From Bdellovibrionales bacterium (GTDB lineage: Bacteria > Bdellovibrionota > Bdellovibrionia > Bdellovibrionales > UBA1609), in contig JALZUR010000037.1 of NCBI GenBank assembly GCA_023301025.1, positions 1-64,000 on the forward strand: a stretch of DNA of 64,000 nucleotides. Reading direction: 5' to 3'. A program made the position numbers and the translations under genes. Positions 26,628 through 35,668 of this stretch are shown piece by piece; positions within the stretch are counted from its first letter, which is position 1, and every line of letters starts with the position of its first letter. Under the pieces are notes generated by a model. The model was not told the DNA's origin. It saw only the letters and a program-made list of their open reading frames with translations, and searched no databases.

Positions 26628-26651
26628 ATAAAAAAGCCGATTCTTTTTTAT
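26628..26651 (+). terminator. AT-rich hairpin after the TonB operon
   Basis: ATAAAAAAG (26628-26636) and CTTTTTTAT (26643-26651) are exact inverted repeats around CCGATT. The arms' A- and T-runs make it usable as a weak terminator in either orientation. It lies between the TPR gene and the MotB-like gene and ends 14 bases before the latter's ATG. Confidence 0.45.
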
Positions 26652-26665
26652 AAAGATGGTGGTTT

Positions 26666-28414
26666 ATGAGTTTTGATTATGATCAGTTAAAAGCTAATGA
26701 AAATAATGATGGCAATTTTTGGGCCAGCTACAGTGACCTTTTTATGGTTTTATCCCTAGTATTTTTGCTTTTGTATGTTGTTGCGGGTCTTCGATCGGGT
26801 ACCAATAGTATTAAAAATATTATGGAATTTGACAGAATAAAAAAAGAAAACGCTGATTATAAAGAACAGATAAAAGCCTATAATACGTTAAAAGATGATT
26901 ACCTTACACAAGGGTCTACTGAAAGTGAGCAAGAAACCTATGAAAAGCTTATGGGTAAACTTACTCTGTTAAAAGATGAAGCTAAAGAAGAAAAAAATGA
27001 GTTAAGAAAAAAAGCTCAAGAGAATGCTGAAAAAGAAGAAGCTCTAAACCAGTATCAACAGATTGTAAGAAATATTATTAACACTAATATGCTATCTGCT
27101 GCGCGTATGAAGCGTAAAAATAAAGTTATCACTAAAATTGATAAAAGCTTAGAAGAGAAAAAAGTTGAAGTAAAAGAGCTTAATAAAGTTGTTTCAGAAA
27201 AGCAAAGTGAAATTGAAGAGCGTACTGAAGAGATTGAGCAAGCCAATGAAAAGCTTGATCAAAAAGTTGATCAGTTAAAGCAAGCGTTTAAGAAAAATAA
27301 AATCACTAAGGCAATGATGAATGCCAAAATGAAAAAGATTAAGAAAAAAGCTGATGCAGAGATTGATGAGCTTCAGAGTAAGGCAAATGAAGTTGAAGGG
27401 GAGCTAGAGCAGGCCATGTCTAGTTTGTCTCAAGCTCAAGATGAAATTGATCAAAAAGATGAGACTATAAGTCAAAAGAACACAGAGCTAAGTGCTCTTG
27501 AAGCTAAGAAAAAGCAAACTGAGCAAGAGATTGAGGGCATGAAAGATGAGTTTAGACAGGCCAGAAGTAAAGCTCAAAAAGAATTTAATGAGCAGCTTAG
27601 AAATCAAAGGCTTTCAGCTTTAGAGAGATCTAAAAAGATTGAAGCTTTTAGAGATAAACTTGCTGAACAAAAAAATGACTTAGATCAAAAGGTTCAGTCT
27701 CTAGAAGGGCAAATGAATGCTAAGCAACAAGAACTTGCAGATGCTGAAGCTAGTGTCCAACAGGCAAAAGCTAGAGCAAGAGCTTTAAAAGGTCAAAATA
27801 GCAAACTCTCTAAAAACTTAGCAAAAGCTAAAGATATCATTGATGCAAAAAAGAAACTTACAAAAAAGATTGCAGACAGTTTAAGAAAAGCTGGGGTTAA
27901 AGCGAGTGTTGATGGAAAAACTGGTGATGTAGTTCTAGATTTCGGACAAGAGTACTTTGACACTGGAAAATCAAACCTTAAAGCTAATATGAAGTCTACA
28001 CTGAAAAAGTTTATGCCAGCTTACTCTAAGAGTTTATTACAAGATAAAGAAATTGCTTCAAAAATTAAATCTGTAAAAATTGTTGGTTTTGCATCCCCTA
28101 CCTATAAAGGTCGTTATGTTGATCCAAGAAGCCTACGTTCTGAAGACAGAGAGGCAGCAAAGTACAACTTAGAGCTTAGTTATAAAAGAGCTGAATCTAT
28201 TTATGATTATATTTTTGATAAAAGATACATGAGTTATCAATACCAAAAAGAAATTTTACCTATGGTTGAAGTGGCTGGGAGAAGTTACTTTGCTGAGGGT
28301 GAAGAGAAGCAACGTGAGATTGCAAGCAATTTGCCTTCTGGTGAATACTGCAAAAAGTTTGATTGTAAAAAATCACAACGTGTAATTATTAAATTTGACA
28401 TGAAAAATAAGTAA
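26666..28414 (+). CDS. MotB/ZorB-type stator protein with very long coiled coil
   Basis: A 582-residue protein with a short cytoplasmic N-terminus, one membrane helix (about 25-45) carrying Asp24 in the FWASYSDLF motif (equivalent to the proton-binding Asp of MotB), then a continuous coiled coil from about 55 to 430, and a C-terminal OmpA-like peptidoglycan-binding domain (about 435-582). The OmpA part has VLDFGQEYFDTGKSNL, KIVGFASP and YNLELSYKRAESIYDYIF, with two Cys (YCKKFDC) near the end. Flagellar MotB has no such long stalk (usual length about 300). It precedes its MotA-like partner, the reverse of the usual order. It is probably the peptidoglycan-anchored subunit of a proton-driven motor. 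Confidence 0.82.
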   Translation: MSFDYDQLKANENNDGNFWASYSDLFMVLSLVFLLLYVVAGLRSGTNSIKNIMEFDRIKKENADYKEQIKAYNTLKDDYLTQGSTESEQETYEKLMGKLTLLKDEAKEEKNELRKKAQENAEKEEALNQYQQIVRNIINTNMLSAARMKRKNKVITKIDKSLEEKKVEVKELNKVVSEKQSEIEERTEEIEQANEKLDQKVDQLKQAFKKNKITKAMMNAKMKKIKKKADAEIDELQSKANEVEGELEQAMSSLSQAQDEIDQKDETISQKNTELSALEAKKKQTEQEIEGMKDEFRQARSKAQKEFNEQLRNQRLSALERSKKIEAFRDKLAEQKNDLDQKVQSLEGQMNAKQQELADAEASVQQAKARARALKGQNSKLSKNLAKAKDIIDAKKKLTKKIADSLRKAGVKASVDGKTGDVVLDFGQEYFDTGKSNLKANMKSTLKKFMPAYSKSLLQDKEIASKIKSVKIVGFASPTYKGRYVDPRSLRSEDREAAKYNLELSYKRAESIYDYIFDKRYMSYQYQKEILPMVEVAGRSYFAEGEEKQREIASNLPSGEYCKKFDCKKSQRVIIKFDMKNK

Positions 28415-28434
28415 TAAATTAAGGAGAGAAGTAA

Positions 28435-29346
28435 ATGAATGGTATAGTACACGGAATAATAGATGGGTTGGTGGTTTTTGCCACAGATCTTCTGATTCCA
28501 TTTATGGTCCTTTTGTTCATTTTCGCTGTAACTATGAGAACTCTAGTCTTTTTTACTGTGAAAAGACAAAAGTGGTTTGCTGAAGAGTTTCAAAAAAGAG
28601 TGAATGTTCTTATTGAATCAGAAGAATTTATCAAAAAATCTAACAAATCTTTTTATGTTTTAACAAAAGGTGCATTAGAGAAAACATTTTATGAGCTTTT
28701 TGAAGTTAGAAGCTTTATGAAACGTAGAAAGCCTGACTTTATTATGACATTTACTGACAGAGTTTTTCTTATACAACAGGGGTGTGCTTGGTATGTAAAA
28801 GATGTCTTAAGACAGTTAAAGTTTTTACCTTATCAAAGAGAGTCAAATCCTAAAATTTTTGAAATTTCAAAAAGCACGTTTCAAAGAAACCCAGCTTTTA
28901 ACAGAGTTTTTGGAATTATTCCTGCTTCGGTTAGCACTGAACTTTTAAATATGATTCCAGGAATATTTATTGTACTTGGTATCTTTGGTACTTTTTTAGG
29001 TATAATGAAAGCCCTACCAGATTTAGGTAATATGGATCTTTCGGATATTGAAGGTACTAAACTTGTAATGGATCAGTTTTTACTTAAGATCTCTTTTTCT
29101 ATGAGTACGTCTTTAATGGGTATTTTATTGTCAGTTGTAATGAGTCTATTTAATGCTTTTTTCAATCCTACAAAATCTTTTATTGATGCTGTTGATAGAA
29201 TGGAGATTACGCTCTTTACGTTATGGAATGTGAGCAATAATAATGACAAGGTTGTTACAAATGGTGATTTTGATGAGCATAAAGACCCTGTAGCAGCTCT
29301 CGCTGAGCAAGCTATTGCAAGACATACAAAAGACCATGCAGCTTAA
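28435..29346 (+). CDS. MotA/TolQ/ExbB proton-channel protein, partner of the MotB-like stator
   Basis: A 303-residue protein of the proton-channel superfamily. It has an N-terminal membrane segment (about 13-40), a large cytoplasmic loop (about 45-180), then NMIPGIFIVLGIFGTFLGIMKAL and ISFSMSTSLMGILLSVVMSLF, the two channel-forming helices. The topology is closer to TolQ/ExbB than to four-helix MotA. The start has a clear AAGGAG site, 20 bases after the MotB-like gene, so the two should be co-translated in fixed ratio. The cytoplasmic loop is where such proteins contact partners. What the motor drives is unknown. Confidence 0.82.
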   Translation: MNGIVHGIIDGLVVFATDLLIPFMVLLFIFAVTMRTLVFFTVKRQKWFAEEFQKRVNVLIESEEFIKKSNKSFYVLTKGALEKTFYELFEVRSFMKRRKPDFIMTFTDRVFLIQQGCAWYVKDVLRQLKFLPYQRESNPKIFEISKSTFQRNPAFNRVFGIIPASVSTELLNMIPGIFIVLGIFGTFLGIMKALPDLGNMDLSDIEGTKLVMDQFLLKISFSMSTSLMGILLSVVMSLFNAFFNPTKSFIDAVDRMEITLFTLWNVSNNNDKVVTNGDFDEHKDPVAALAEQAIARHTKDHAA

Positions 29347-29650
29347 AAAGCTATGCGTCTATTAATAGTCTATACAATCAAATCTAAATCTTAGCTTTAA
29401 GTTAAGGTTTAGATTTATTAAAAAGTATTGCCCTGAAATTTTATTTAAAAAAATTACTATTTAATTTTAGATATATAAGAGTTTAAAAAGGTCTAGTTTT
29501 TAGATCTTTTGTCATTTGATTAAAAGATTTTATTTAATAATAAAAAGGTCTTTTTTAGCATCAAATCTAGTGTTCAAAGGTGTTTCATATTTAGAAGCAC
29601 TTAACTTAAAGTGTTTTTAGCCGATTAATAGTATTAAGAGGTATATAAAA
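29347..29650. other. 304-base intergenic region with terminator-like hairpin
   Basis: After the stator pair, AAATCTAAATCTTA (29380-29393) and TAAGGTTTAGATTT (29403-29416) form a 14-base stem with one G-T pair and a nine-base loop; no T-run follows. A second inverted repeat, AAAAGGTCTA (29486-29495) and TAGATCTTTT (29501-29510), contains the GTCTAG core seen in other promoters. The rest is strongly AT-rich and probably holds the promoter of the FHA gene. AAGAGG at 29635-29640 is its likely ribosome-binding site. I see no ORF or RNA gene here. Confidence 0.55.
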
Positions 29651-32407
29651 GTGTCTGCTCATTATGGATTTAAAATAATATCATTTACGGCAAGTGGTCA
29701 GTCTGAAGGGACTGTTAAAGGCTTTGAATTTGAAGTTGGTAGAAATATCTCTAGTGATTTTGCTATTATGGCTAATGGTGTCTCAAGAAAACACTTAATT
29801 GTAAGCTATAAAGATAATCAAATTTATATAAAAGATCTTGGATCAACCAATGGAACATACTTAAAAGGTGAACGTATAGAACCTCTAACGGAGATTTTAT
29901 ACACGCCAGGTGACAGAGTCAGTCTAGGACAAGCAGGGTGTTTTATAAAAATCTCTAGTTGTGAACAAGAGTTAAATACAAATGCTGGACCAAATATTGC
30001 TTTCGATAAATCTAATGTAAGTGGTGAACATAAAAAATTTGAAGATACAGATTCTAAAAAATCAGTAGATGAAACAGGAATCTTTACAAAACTTTTTAGT
30101 GCTGATGAAAAAGATAAATCAAAAGCCTCAAAGTATATGAAAAATGCTGAAATTCTAGTTAAAAAAAGAATTAAAGAAGCTGAAGGTTCAATCAAAGATG
30201 GTATTGAAAAAGCCAGAGGGCGGGCAAAAGGTATAGTTCAAAAAGCTAAAGTTGAAGCCAGTACAATCTTAGAAGAAGCCCAAGTTGAAAAGTCTAAGCT
30301 TATTGAAGAGGGTCAAGCTGAAGCATCAAATTTTATTAATGCGATTAATCAGCAAAAAAGTGATACCGAAGCTGAATTAGAGAGTATTCAAAAGCAAATA
30401 TCCGATGCTGATCAGATTAAAAAAGACATTGATGTTGAAATGCATGAGTACACTTCAAAGAAAGGGATTATTCAAACAGATTTTGAAGGTTTAGAGCTAC
30501 GTTATAAAAACCTAGACTTAGCTTTTAATGAAAAAAACGATAAATATGAAAAAGAATTAGAACTTTTAAGAGTTGAATTAAAAGAAAAAGAAACTCGCTT
30601 AAGTGCAATTAAAGAAGAAAAAGAAAGTCTTTTAAAAAATCACACACAAAAAGTTGATGAATCTCAAAAGAATTTTGATGTTCTAAATGAAAAACATAAA
30701 AAATACAGCCAAGAAATTACTAGTTTTAAGTCTGAAAAAATCTCATTAGAAGAAAATATTTCTAAATTAAAAAAAGATAAAGATGAGGCTTTAAGATTAA
30801 AAGAAAGTACTGAAAAAGATTTTGATCAAATAAAAGAGAAAGCCGATAGGATTATTTCTGATGCAGAAAAAGAAGCTATTTTAAAAAAAGAAGAGTTAGC
30901 TAAAGATTTTGCTCTAAAGCAAGACAAGTTTGAAATAGAAAAAAATGAATTTTTTGATTCCATAAAAGAAAAAGAAATGGAGCTTGCTAAGCTAGAAGAG
31001 ACAAAGTTAGAAGAGATTGAGATTGATAAACAAGAGATCTTAAAGGCTGCCAAAGATGAAGCTGAAAGTATTACCGCGACCGCTAAATCTGAACTTGTTG
31101 TGGTTAAAGAGGATTTAGATAGGCTGCAATCTGAGATTGATTTAAAGTCCAGAGATTTCAATGATGAAAGAGAAAAAATTGTAGATACTGCAAATGTTGA
31201 GGCTAAAGCGCTTATTGAGGCTGCTCTTTTAGAGAAAAAAACTCTTTTAGATGATATAAAGTTTCAACAAGAACGAGTGCTTAAAGAGTCTAAACAGAAG
31301 ACAGATTCAGCTGATAAGTATCACACTGAAACCATTGGAAAGGCTAATGATTATTGGAGTGAACAAAAAAGTAAGGCTGATACATACAATAAAGAAAAAC
31401 TTCAAGATGGCGATAGCTACTACTTAGAAAAGAAAGACTCTGCTGATAAGTATTTTAATAATATAAAGTCAGAAACAGATGATAAGATTAAAGAGTATAA
31501 AGATGGCTCTTATGCTGATCTCGAAAAAGAAATTGCTGAATTTAAAGTTTCTGAAACTTTAAAGGTAGAAAAAGAAGTATCTGAACAGAAAAAACTTTTC
31601 AATAATTATAAAAAAGAACTATCAAACTCATGGTCTCAGTTAATTTCAGACTCTTTTTATAACTCTTGTGTTAATGATTTAGGTATTAATGTTACTAATT
31701 CTTTGGCTTTCAAAGATAAAATGAAAGATACAATAACTTCAATTGTCCTTGATAAAAACCCTGATGAAGAAAATAAAGTTAGGGGCATAATGAACTTTGA
31801 CCCTGAGAAGAAAGACAGAGTTAAAAAGTATTGGAAGAGAACAGCTATGACTATTGGTATCTGTGCTGTTGCTTTATACTTTGCTCCTTACGTTTTAAAA
31901 GGTGTAAAGAAGCAAGCAGTAACTGTTGCTGAAAATTTTGAAGCTGATAATGTTGAAAAAATTAAGTCTATTGAAGAAAAAAGAAAAATTGAAAGAACTT
32001 TTGTTCCTGAAAAAGTAGATGAATTTTTTGATAACTACACTGAAAGAGTAGTTTATACAGAAGGTTATGTAGAAAATGAGCTTGATAGCTCTTACAGAGA
32101 AGAATGGTTTTTAAATTTAGATACTTTTTTTGTTGAAGAGCTAATCTTGTCTGATGAAGCTATAGTTACTTTTATATCAGGTGAAACAAATCTGATTAAA
32201 AAGTTAGCTGAAATTGGAGATGAAATAAACCCTAAATTTTTAGATGAAGGTTTATCCAGAATGAAGACTATTGAAGACGAATTTGTTTCTGAAGTTAGAA
32301 AAATTGTTAAATCAAAGTCAAAATACAACAGATTTGTTAAATTTAAAAAAGAATACTACTTAAAAAACTTCCCTTTCGGTTCAGAAAGAGAACTTTCGAG
32401 TGAGTAA
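29651..32407 (+). CDS. FHA-domain, giant coiled-coil, single-TM protein
   Basis: A 918-residue protein starting at GTG. Residues about 5-105 are a forkhead-associated domain: GR (30-31), SRKH (45-48) and DLGSTNGT (62-69), the residues that bind phosphothreonine peptides. Residues about 160-690 are coiled coil rich in Lys, Glu and Asp, with tandem EAxx/KAxx-type stretches. A single membrane helix follows (about 730-750; GICAVALYFAPYVL), then about 165 residues predicted to be periplasmic. A cytoplasmic FHA on a long stalk with a periplasmic tail is the layout of GltG of the Myxococcus gliding machine; I see no TonB-like domain in this tail. It overlaps the next gene by eight bases. Confidence 0.8.
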   Translation: MSAHYGFKIISFTASGQSEGTVKGFEFEVGRNISSDFAIMANGVSRKHLIVSYKDNQIYIKDLGSTNGTYLKGERIEPLTEILYTPGDRVSLGQAGCFIKISSCEQELNTNAGPNIAFDKSNVSGEHKKFEDTDSKKSVDETGIFTKLFSADEKDKSKASKYMKNAEILVKKRIKEAEGSIKDGIEKARGRAKGIVQKAKVEASTILEEAQVEKSKLIEEGQAEASNFINAINQQKSDTEAELESIQKQISDADQIKKDIDVEMHEYTSKKGIIQTDFEGLELRYKNLDLAFNEKNDKYEKELELLRVELKEKETRLSAIKEEKESLLKNHTQKVDESQKNFDVLNEKHKKYSQEITSFKSEKISLEENISKLKKDKDEALRLKESTEKDFDQIKEKADRIISDAEKEAILKKEELAKDFALKQDKFEIEKNEFFDSIKEKEMELAKLEETKLEEIEIDKQEILKAAKDEAESITATAKSELVVVKEDLDRLQSEIDLKSRDFNDEREKIVDTANVEAKALIEAALLEKKTLLDDIKFQQERVLKESKQKTDSADKYHTETIGKANDYWSEQKSKADTYNKEKLQDGDSYYLEKKDSADKYFNNIKSETDDKIKEYKDGSYADLEKEIAEFKVSETLKVEKEVSEQKKLFNNYKKELSNSWSQLISDSFYNSCVNDLGINVTNSLAFKDKMKDTITSIVLDKNPDEENKVRGIMNFDPEKKDRVKKYWKRTAMTIGICAVALYFAPYVLKGVKKQAVTVAENFEADNVEKIKSIEEKRKIERTFVPEKVDEFFDNYTERVVYTEGYVENELDSSYREEWFLNLDTFFVEELILSDEAIVTFISGETNLIKKLAEIGDEINPKFLDEGLSRMKTIEDEFVSEVRKIVKSKSKYNRFVKFKKEYYLKNFPFGSERELSSE

Positions 32408-32801
32408 AACTATTAAGATTTTTTCTCAAAAAAAAAATACTTTAACAGATAAAAAACTACTTTTTTTTTCTGTAGTTATAAATGTAATGACTCTTATTGT
32501 CTTAAGTCCAAGTTTTCTTAAGTCTTATAAAAGTCTAAAAGATATATACAGCACTCAAAATGAATTAATTCCAAATAGAGTTATAAAGTGTCAGTTGCCA
32601 TTGAAAAATGGTCTTTTCCAGAACTTGTATTATATGGCACCTGATAAACAGACTGCTAAAAAACTACTGTTTAATGACAAAACGGGTTTGTTTTTTGATA
32701 ATATGTTATTTGTAAAAACAACTGACTACAAAGGCATTGACCATGTAGTTCCTTTTACAGATGTTTTTTGTGACTCTATCGGAACCGAAATTAAAATATA
32801 A
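32400..32801 (+). CDS. Small single-pass membrane protein coupled to the FHA protein
   Basis: I do not recognise this 133-residue protein. A basic N-terminus (about 1-22) leads to one membrane helix (about 22-45) and an 85-residue, probably periplasmic domain with two Cys (IKCQLP and VFCDS) that may form a disulfide. It starts at a GTG eight bases inside the FHA gene, so its translation depends on that gene. It is likely a partner of the FHA protein. Confidence 0.65.
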   Translation: MSKTIKIFSQKKNTLTDKKLLFFSVVINVMTLIVLSPSFLKSYKSLKDIYSTQNELIPNRVIKCQLPLKNGLFQNLYYMAPDKQTAKKLLFNDKTGLFFDNMLFVKTTDYKGIDHVVPFTDVFCDSIGTEIKI

Positions 32802-32852
32802 ACACTAAAGCTAATAGAAGCTTAGGCTCTAGTGGTTTAATCTTGTAAAAAA

Positions 32853-33695
32853 CTATACACTAACTTCAAAATCTCTAAGAGCTGAATTTAAAGATGTTTT
32901 TTTATCTGTGCTCTCACTTCTTTGTCCAATAATTAATGCTACTGGTACGCCATACTCTCCAGCACTAAATTTTTTAGTTATTGTTCCAGGAATAACAACA
33001 GAGTTTTCAGGCACGAATCCCTTATAATGTTTCTCCTCTGAACCTGTAACATCAATAATTTTAGTGGAAGCAGTTATAGTTACTCCAGCACCTATTACTG
33101 CGCCGGTTTTAACAACGGCACCTTCTACAATAATTGATCTACTTCCAACAAAAACCTCATCTTCAATAATTACAGGAGTTGCTTGTAGAGGCTCTAAGAC
33201 ACCGCCAATTCCAACTCCACCAGACAGGTGAACGTTTCTTCCAATTTGTGCACAAGAGCCCACTGTTGCCCAAGTATCTACCATTGACCCTGAACCTACA
33301 TATGCTCCAATATTCACATAAGAGGGCATAAGTATGGCACCAGTTGCGATAAAAGCTCCTTTTCTAACAAGCGCTTGTGGGACAACTCTTACTCCCTCTG
33401 TGCCAGTCCATTTTTTTAACGGTATCTTATCGAAGTAATTAAACTCACCTGATTCAATAAGTTTCATTTTTTTGATTTTAAAATATAAGAGTACAGCTTT
33501 TTTAACCCATTCATTGGCCTGCCACTCATTTTTTTCAGTGTTAAAATCTGCTGTTCTAATTTTTCCTTCATCTAACATATCAATCGCTATTTTTACTGCG
33601 TCCACCATCTCTTGTGGAAAACTGTCAAACTTTGGAGAGCTTATGTTCATTGAAAAGTACTGATCAATTTGTTGTTCTAAATGCTGTTGTTCCAT
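32853..33695 (-). CDS. dapD: Tetrahydrodipicolinate N-succinyltransferase
   Basis: DapD transfers succinate to tetrahydrodipicolinate in the succinylase route to meso-DAP and lysine. The 280-residue length matches the family (about 274). The C-terminal two-thirds is a left-handed beta-helix of hexapeptide repeats: GAFIATGAILMPSYVNIGAY, then VGSCAQIGRNVHLSGGVGIGG and VFVGSRSIIVEGAVV. It starts from an AAGGA site 19 bases after the MpaA-like gene, so the two form an operon. lysC and lysA for the same pathway are divergent neighbours. Confidence 0.96.
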   Translation of the reverse strand: MEQQHLEQQIDQYFSMNISSPKFDSFPQEMVDAVKIAIDMLDEGKIRTADFNTEKNEWQANEWVKKAVLLYFKIKKMKLIESGEFNYFDKIPLKKWTGTEGVRVVPQALVRKGAFIATGAILMPSYVNIGAYVGSGSMVDTWATVGSCAQIGRNVHLSGGVGIGGVLEPLQATPVIIEDEVFVGSRSIIVEGAVVKTGAVIGAGVTITASTKIIDVTGSEEKHYKGFVPENSVVIPGTITKKFSAGEYGVPVALIIGQRSESTDKKTSLNSALRDFEVSV

Positions 33696-33714
33696 ATTTA
33701 TAGTCCTTATCTTT

Positions 33715-34380
33715 TTATTGAGTTTTTGCGTAAAGAGTTAGTGAATCATAAAGGGGTTGTAGATGAACATTTAAAACCTCTTCTAAATCAATTCCTTTTT
33801 GCAGTTCGTATGTAAGTGTCGGTAGTGAGCGCTCTAAACCAGTGTATGTTCCCAAAGACCCTGGTGTTGGGTAGCCAATGTCTTTTTTAATCACTAGCCC
33901 TGTTTTTTCAGAGATATGGTCAGAAATAGGGGAGCAGTTACCATTTACATTTAGCATAGGTTTCCAACTGTGAAGTGAAATAATATAATCTATTTTTTCT
34001 GAATTTAAAAATTGATCTAAATTTTTGTTTTCAGGCTCACTACAAGGGGTCGGTCCTGGGTAGTACCTAATTTTTTTAAAATCGCTTGACCAGTCTTTTG
34101 TGGGAAGGTTTCTATTTAAGTCTACCCCTGTGTGATTTTGCCTTGTGCCTAACAAAACACCTTCAATATTAAACTCTGGAACTATTGTTACGTTTAAATC
34201 TTTAATAGGGTTTTCGATCAAACTGTTTATAAGTCCTCTTGCTAAAACAACACCCTCTATTTCATCACCATGAACGCCACCAATAACTAGCACATGTTTA
34301 ATCGCCTCAGGTGATGACTCAAATTTGTAGCCAAAAACTGGCAAATTCTTAGAAGATCTTCCAAATAAGAAAGTTTTCAT
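33715..34380 (-). CDS. M14 zinc carboxypeptidase, MpaA-like murein peptide amidase
   Basis: A 221-residue metallopeptidase. Zinc ligands are the His and Glu of GGVHGDEIEG and a later His in ISLHSW; the catalytic Glu lies near YELQKG; GVDLNRNLPT is the substrate-binding DLNRN motif. E. coli MpaA removes diaminopimelate from murein tripeptides by cutting the D-Glu-meso-DAP bond, and the match in size and motifs is good. There is no signal peptide, which fits a cytoplasmic recycling enzyme. It sits in an operon with dapD and beside lysC and lysA, so DAP recovered from cell wall would feed straight into lysine synthesis. Confidence 0.85.
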   Translation of the reverse strand: MKTFLFGRSSKNLPVFGYKFESSPEAIKHVLVIGGVHGDEIEGVVLARGLINSLIENPIKDLNVTIVPEFNIEGVLLGTRQNHTGVDLNRNLPTKDWSSDFKKIRYYPGPTPCSEPENKNLDQFLNSEKIDYIISLHSWKPMLNVNGNCSPISDHISEKTGLVIKKDIGYPTPGSLGTYTGLERSLPTLTYELQKGIDLEEVLNVHLQPLYDSLTLYAKTQ

Positions 34381-34416
34381 TTACCTTATCCTTTAATTTT
34401 GTTTAAAGGTATTACT

Positions 34417-35634
34417 ATGAAATCAGTTAGCGTCAAGAAGTTTGGGGGCACCTCTGTAGGCTCAATAGAGCGTATCGAGCGTGTTGCCGATCGTTTGTGT
34501 GAAAGTTATAAAAACGGCGAACGATTTGTGGTTGTAGCCTCTGCAATGTCTGGTGAGACCAATCGTTTGGTGCAGCTTGCCCATGACATTCATCCAAAAG
34601 CCAGAGGTGGAGAGGCCTATGACCTCTTACTTGCCTCTGGTGAGCAAGTTTCAATTTCTCTTTTAACACTCGCTCTATTAAAGAGAGGTGTTCCTGCAAG
34701 TCCTCTTTTAGCTTTCCAATTAGGTATTAAAACAAACTCCATTTACTCTAAGGCTCGTATTCAAAATATAAAAGCTGGTGAACTTAAAGCTCTTTTAGAA
34801 GAAGATAAAATACCTGTGGTTGCTGGATTTCAGGGGATAAATGATAAAGATAAAGTTACCACCCTTGGACGTGGGGGGTCTGATACCACAGCTGTAGCAC
34901 TTGCGGCTGCTCTTGAGGCTGATGTTTGTGAAATCTTTACTGATGTTGATGGGGTATATTCTACAGACCCTAGAATTGAGCCAAATGCTTCAAAAATCAA
35001 AACGCTTAGCTATGAAGAGATGATGGAGATGGCCTCTTTAGGATCTAAAGTGCTTCACTTTAGATGTGTTGAGATTGGCGCTAAGTATAATGTACCTATT
35101 CATGTACGATCAACCTTTGTTATGGATGAAGGAACTTGGATTATTAACCCGGAGAAGAGTATGGAAGCCCCTGTTGTATCTGCTATTACGCATGATCCAA
35201 AAGTTACAATTTTAGCTGCTGAGCCAGCACCAGAAGGTGTAGATTTTTTATCAAAACTTTTTGGTAAACTTTCTGAAAAAGAGGTTTTGATAGATATCAT
35301 TTCTCAAATGAAAGGGGATAAGGGACAAAGAGTTGCCTTTTCTCTTCCAGATGAAGATATTGACGAAGCTCAAAGCGTTTTGAAATCTTTTTTGACATCT
35401 GACTCTGAAATTACGGTTATCAAGCATGCCTCAAAGGTTTCTATTGTAGGTGTAGGGATGAAGACGCACCCAGGGGTAGCTGCCCGGTTTTTTAAAGCTT
35501 TAAATAAAGCTGATATTTCAGTAAGTTTAGTCACCACCAGTGACATTAAAGTCAGTGCAGTGATTGAAAGAGAAAAAACTAATGATGCTGTTAGAGCATT
35601 GCATGAAGAGTTTGATTTAAGTAAAAGCAGCTAG
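34417..35634 (+). CDS. lysC: Aspartate kinase
   Basis: LysC phosphorylates aspartate, the first step toward lysine, threonine and methionine. The 405-residue length and single kinase domain with C-terminal ACT pair match the alpha-type enzymes. It has KKFGGTSVG at the start, the TLGRGGSDTTAVALAA motif, FTDVDGVYSTDPR, and ACT-type GVGMKTHPGVAARFF. I chose ATG 34417, which has an AAAGG site eight bases upstream; the longer TTG frame from 34399 lacks one. It is divergent from the MpaA-like gene across only 36 bases, so their promoters overlap. lysA follows. Confidence 0.95.
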   Translation: MKSVSVKKFGGTSVGSIERIERVADRLCESYKNGERFVVVASAMSGETNRLVQLAHDIHPKARGGEAYDLLLASGEQVSISLLTLALLKRGVPASPLLAFQLGIKTNSIYSKARIQNIKAGELKALLEEDKIPVVAGFQGINDKDKVTTLGRGGSDTTAVALAAALEADVCEIFTDVDGVYSTDPRIEPNASKIKTLSYEEMMEMASLGSKVLHFRCVEIGAKYNVPIHVRSTFVMDEGTWIINPEKSMEAPVVSAITHDPKVTILAAEPAPEGVDFLSKLFGKLSEKEVLIDIISQMKGDKGQRVAFSLPDEDIDEAQSVLKSFLTSDSEITVIKHASKVSIVGVGMKTHPGVAARFFKALNKADISVSLVTTSDIKVSAVIEREKTNDAVRALHEEFDLSKSS

Positions 35635-35668
35635 TTGGCTAGTTAGTTTAGAAGAAGAAAGAAGTTTT

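Noticed and set aside
26666-29346. Zorya-type anti-phage defence (MotB-like and MotA-like pair)
   Set aside because: No ZorC, ZorD helicase or ZorE nuclease lies beside the pair; the neighbours are a TonB operon and an FHA envelope protein, and the MotB-like protein has a long coil unlike ZorB.
34399-34416. TTG start for lysC
   Set aside because: AAAGG is well spaced for ATG 34417, and the protein from there begins with the standard aspartokinase N-terminus.
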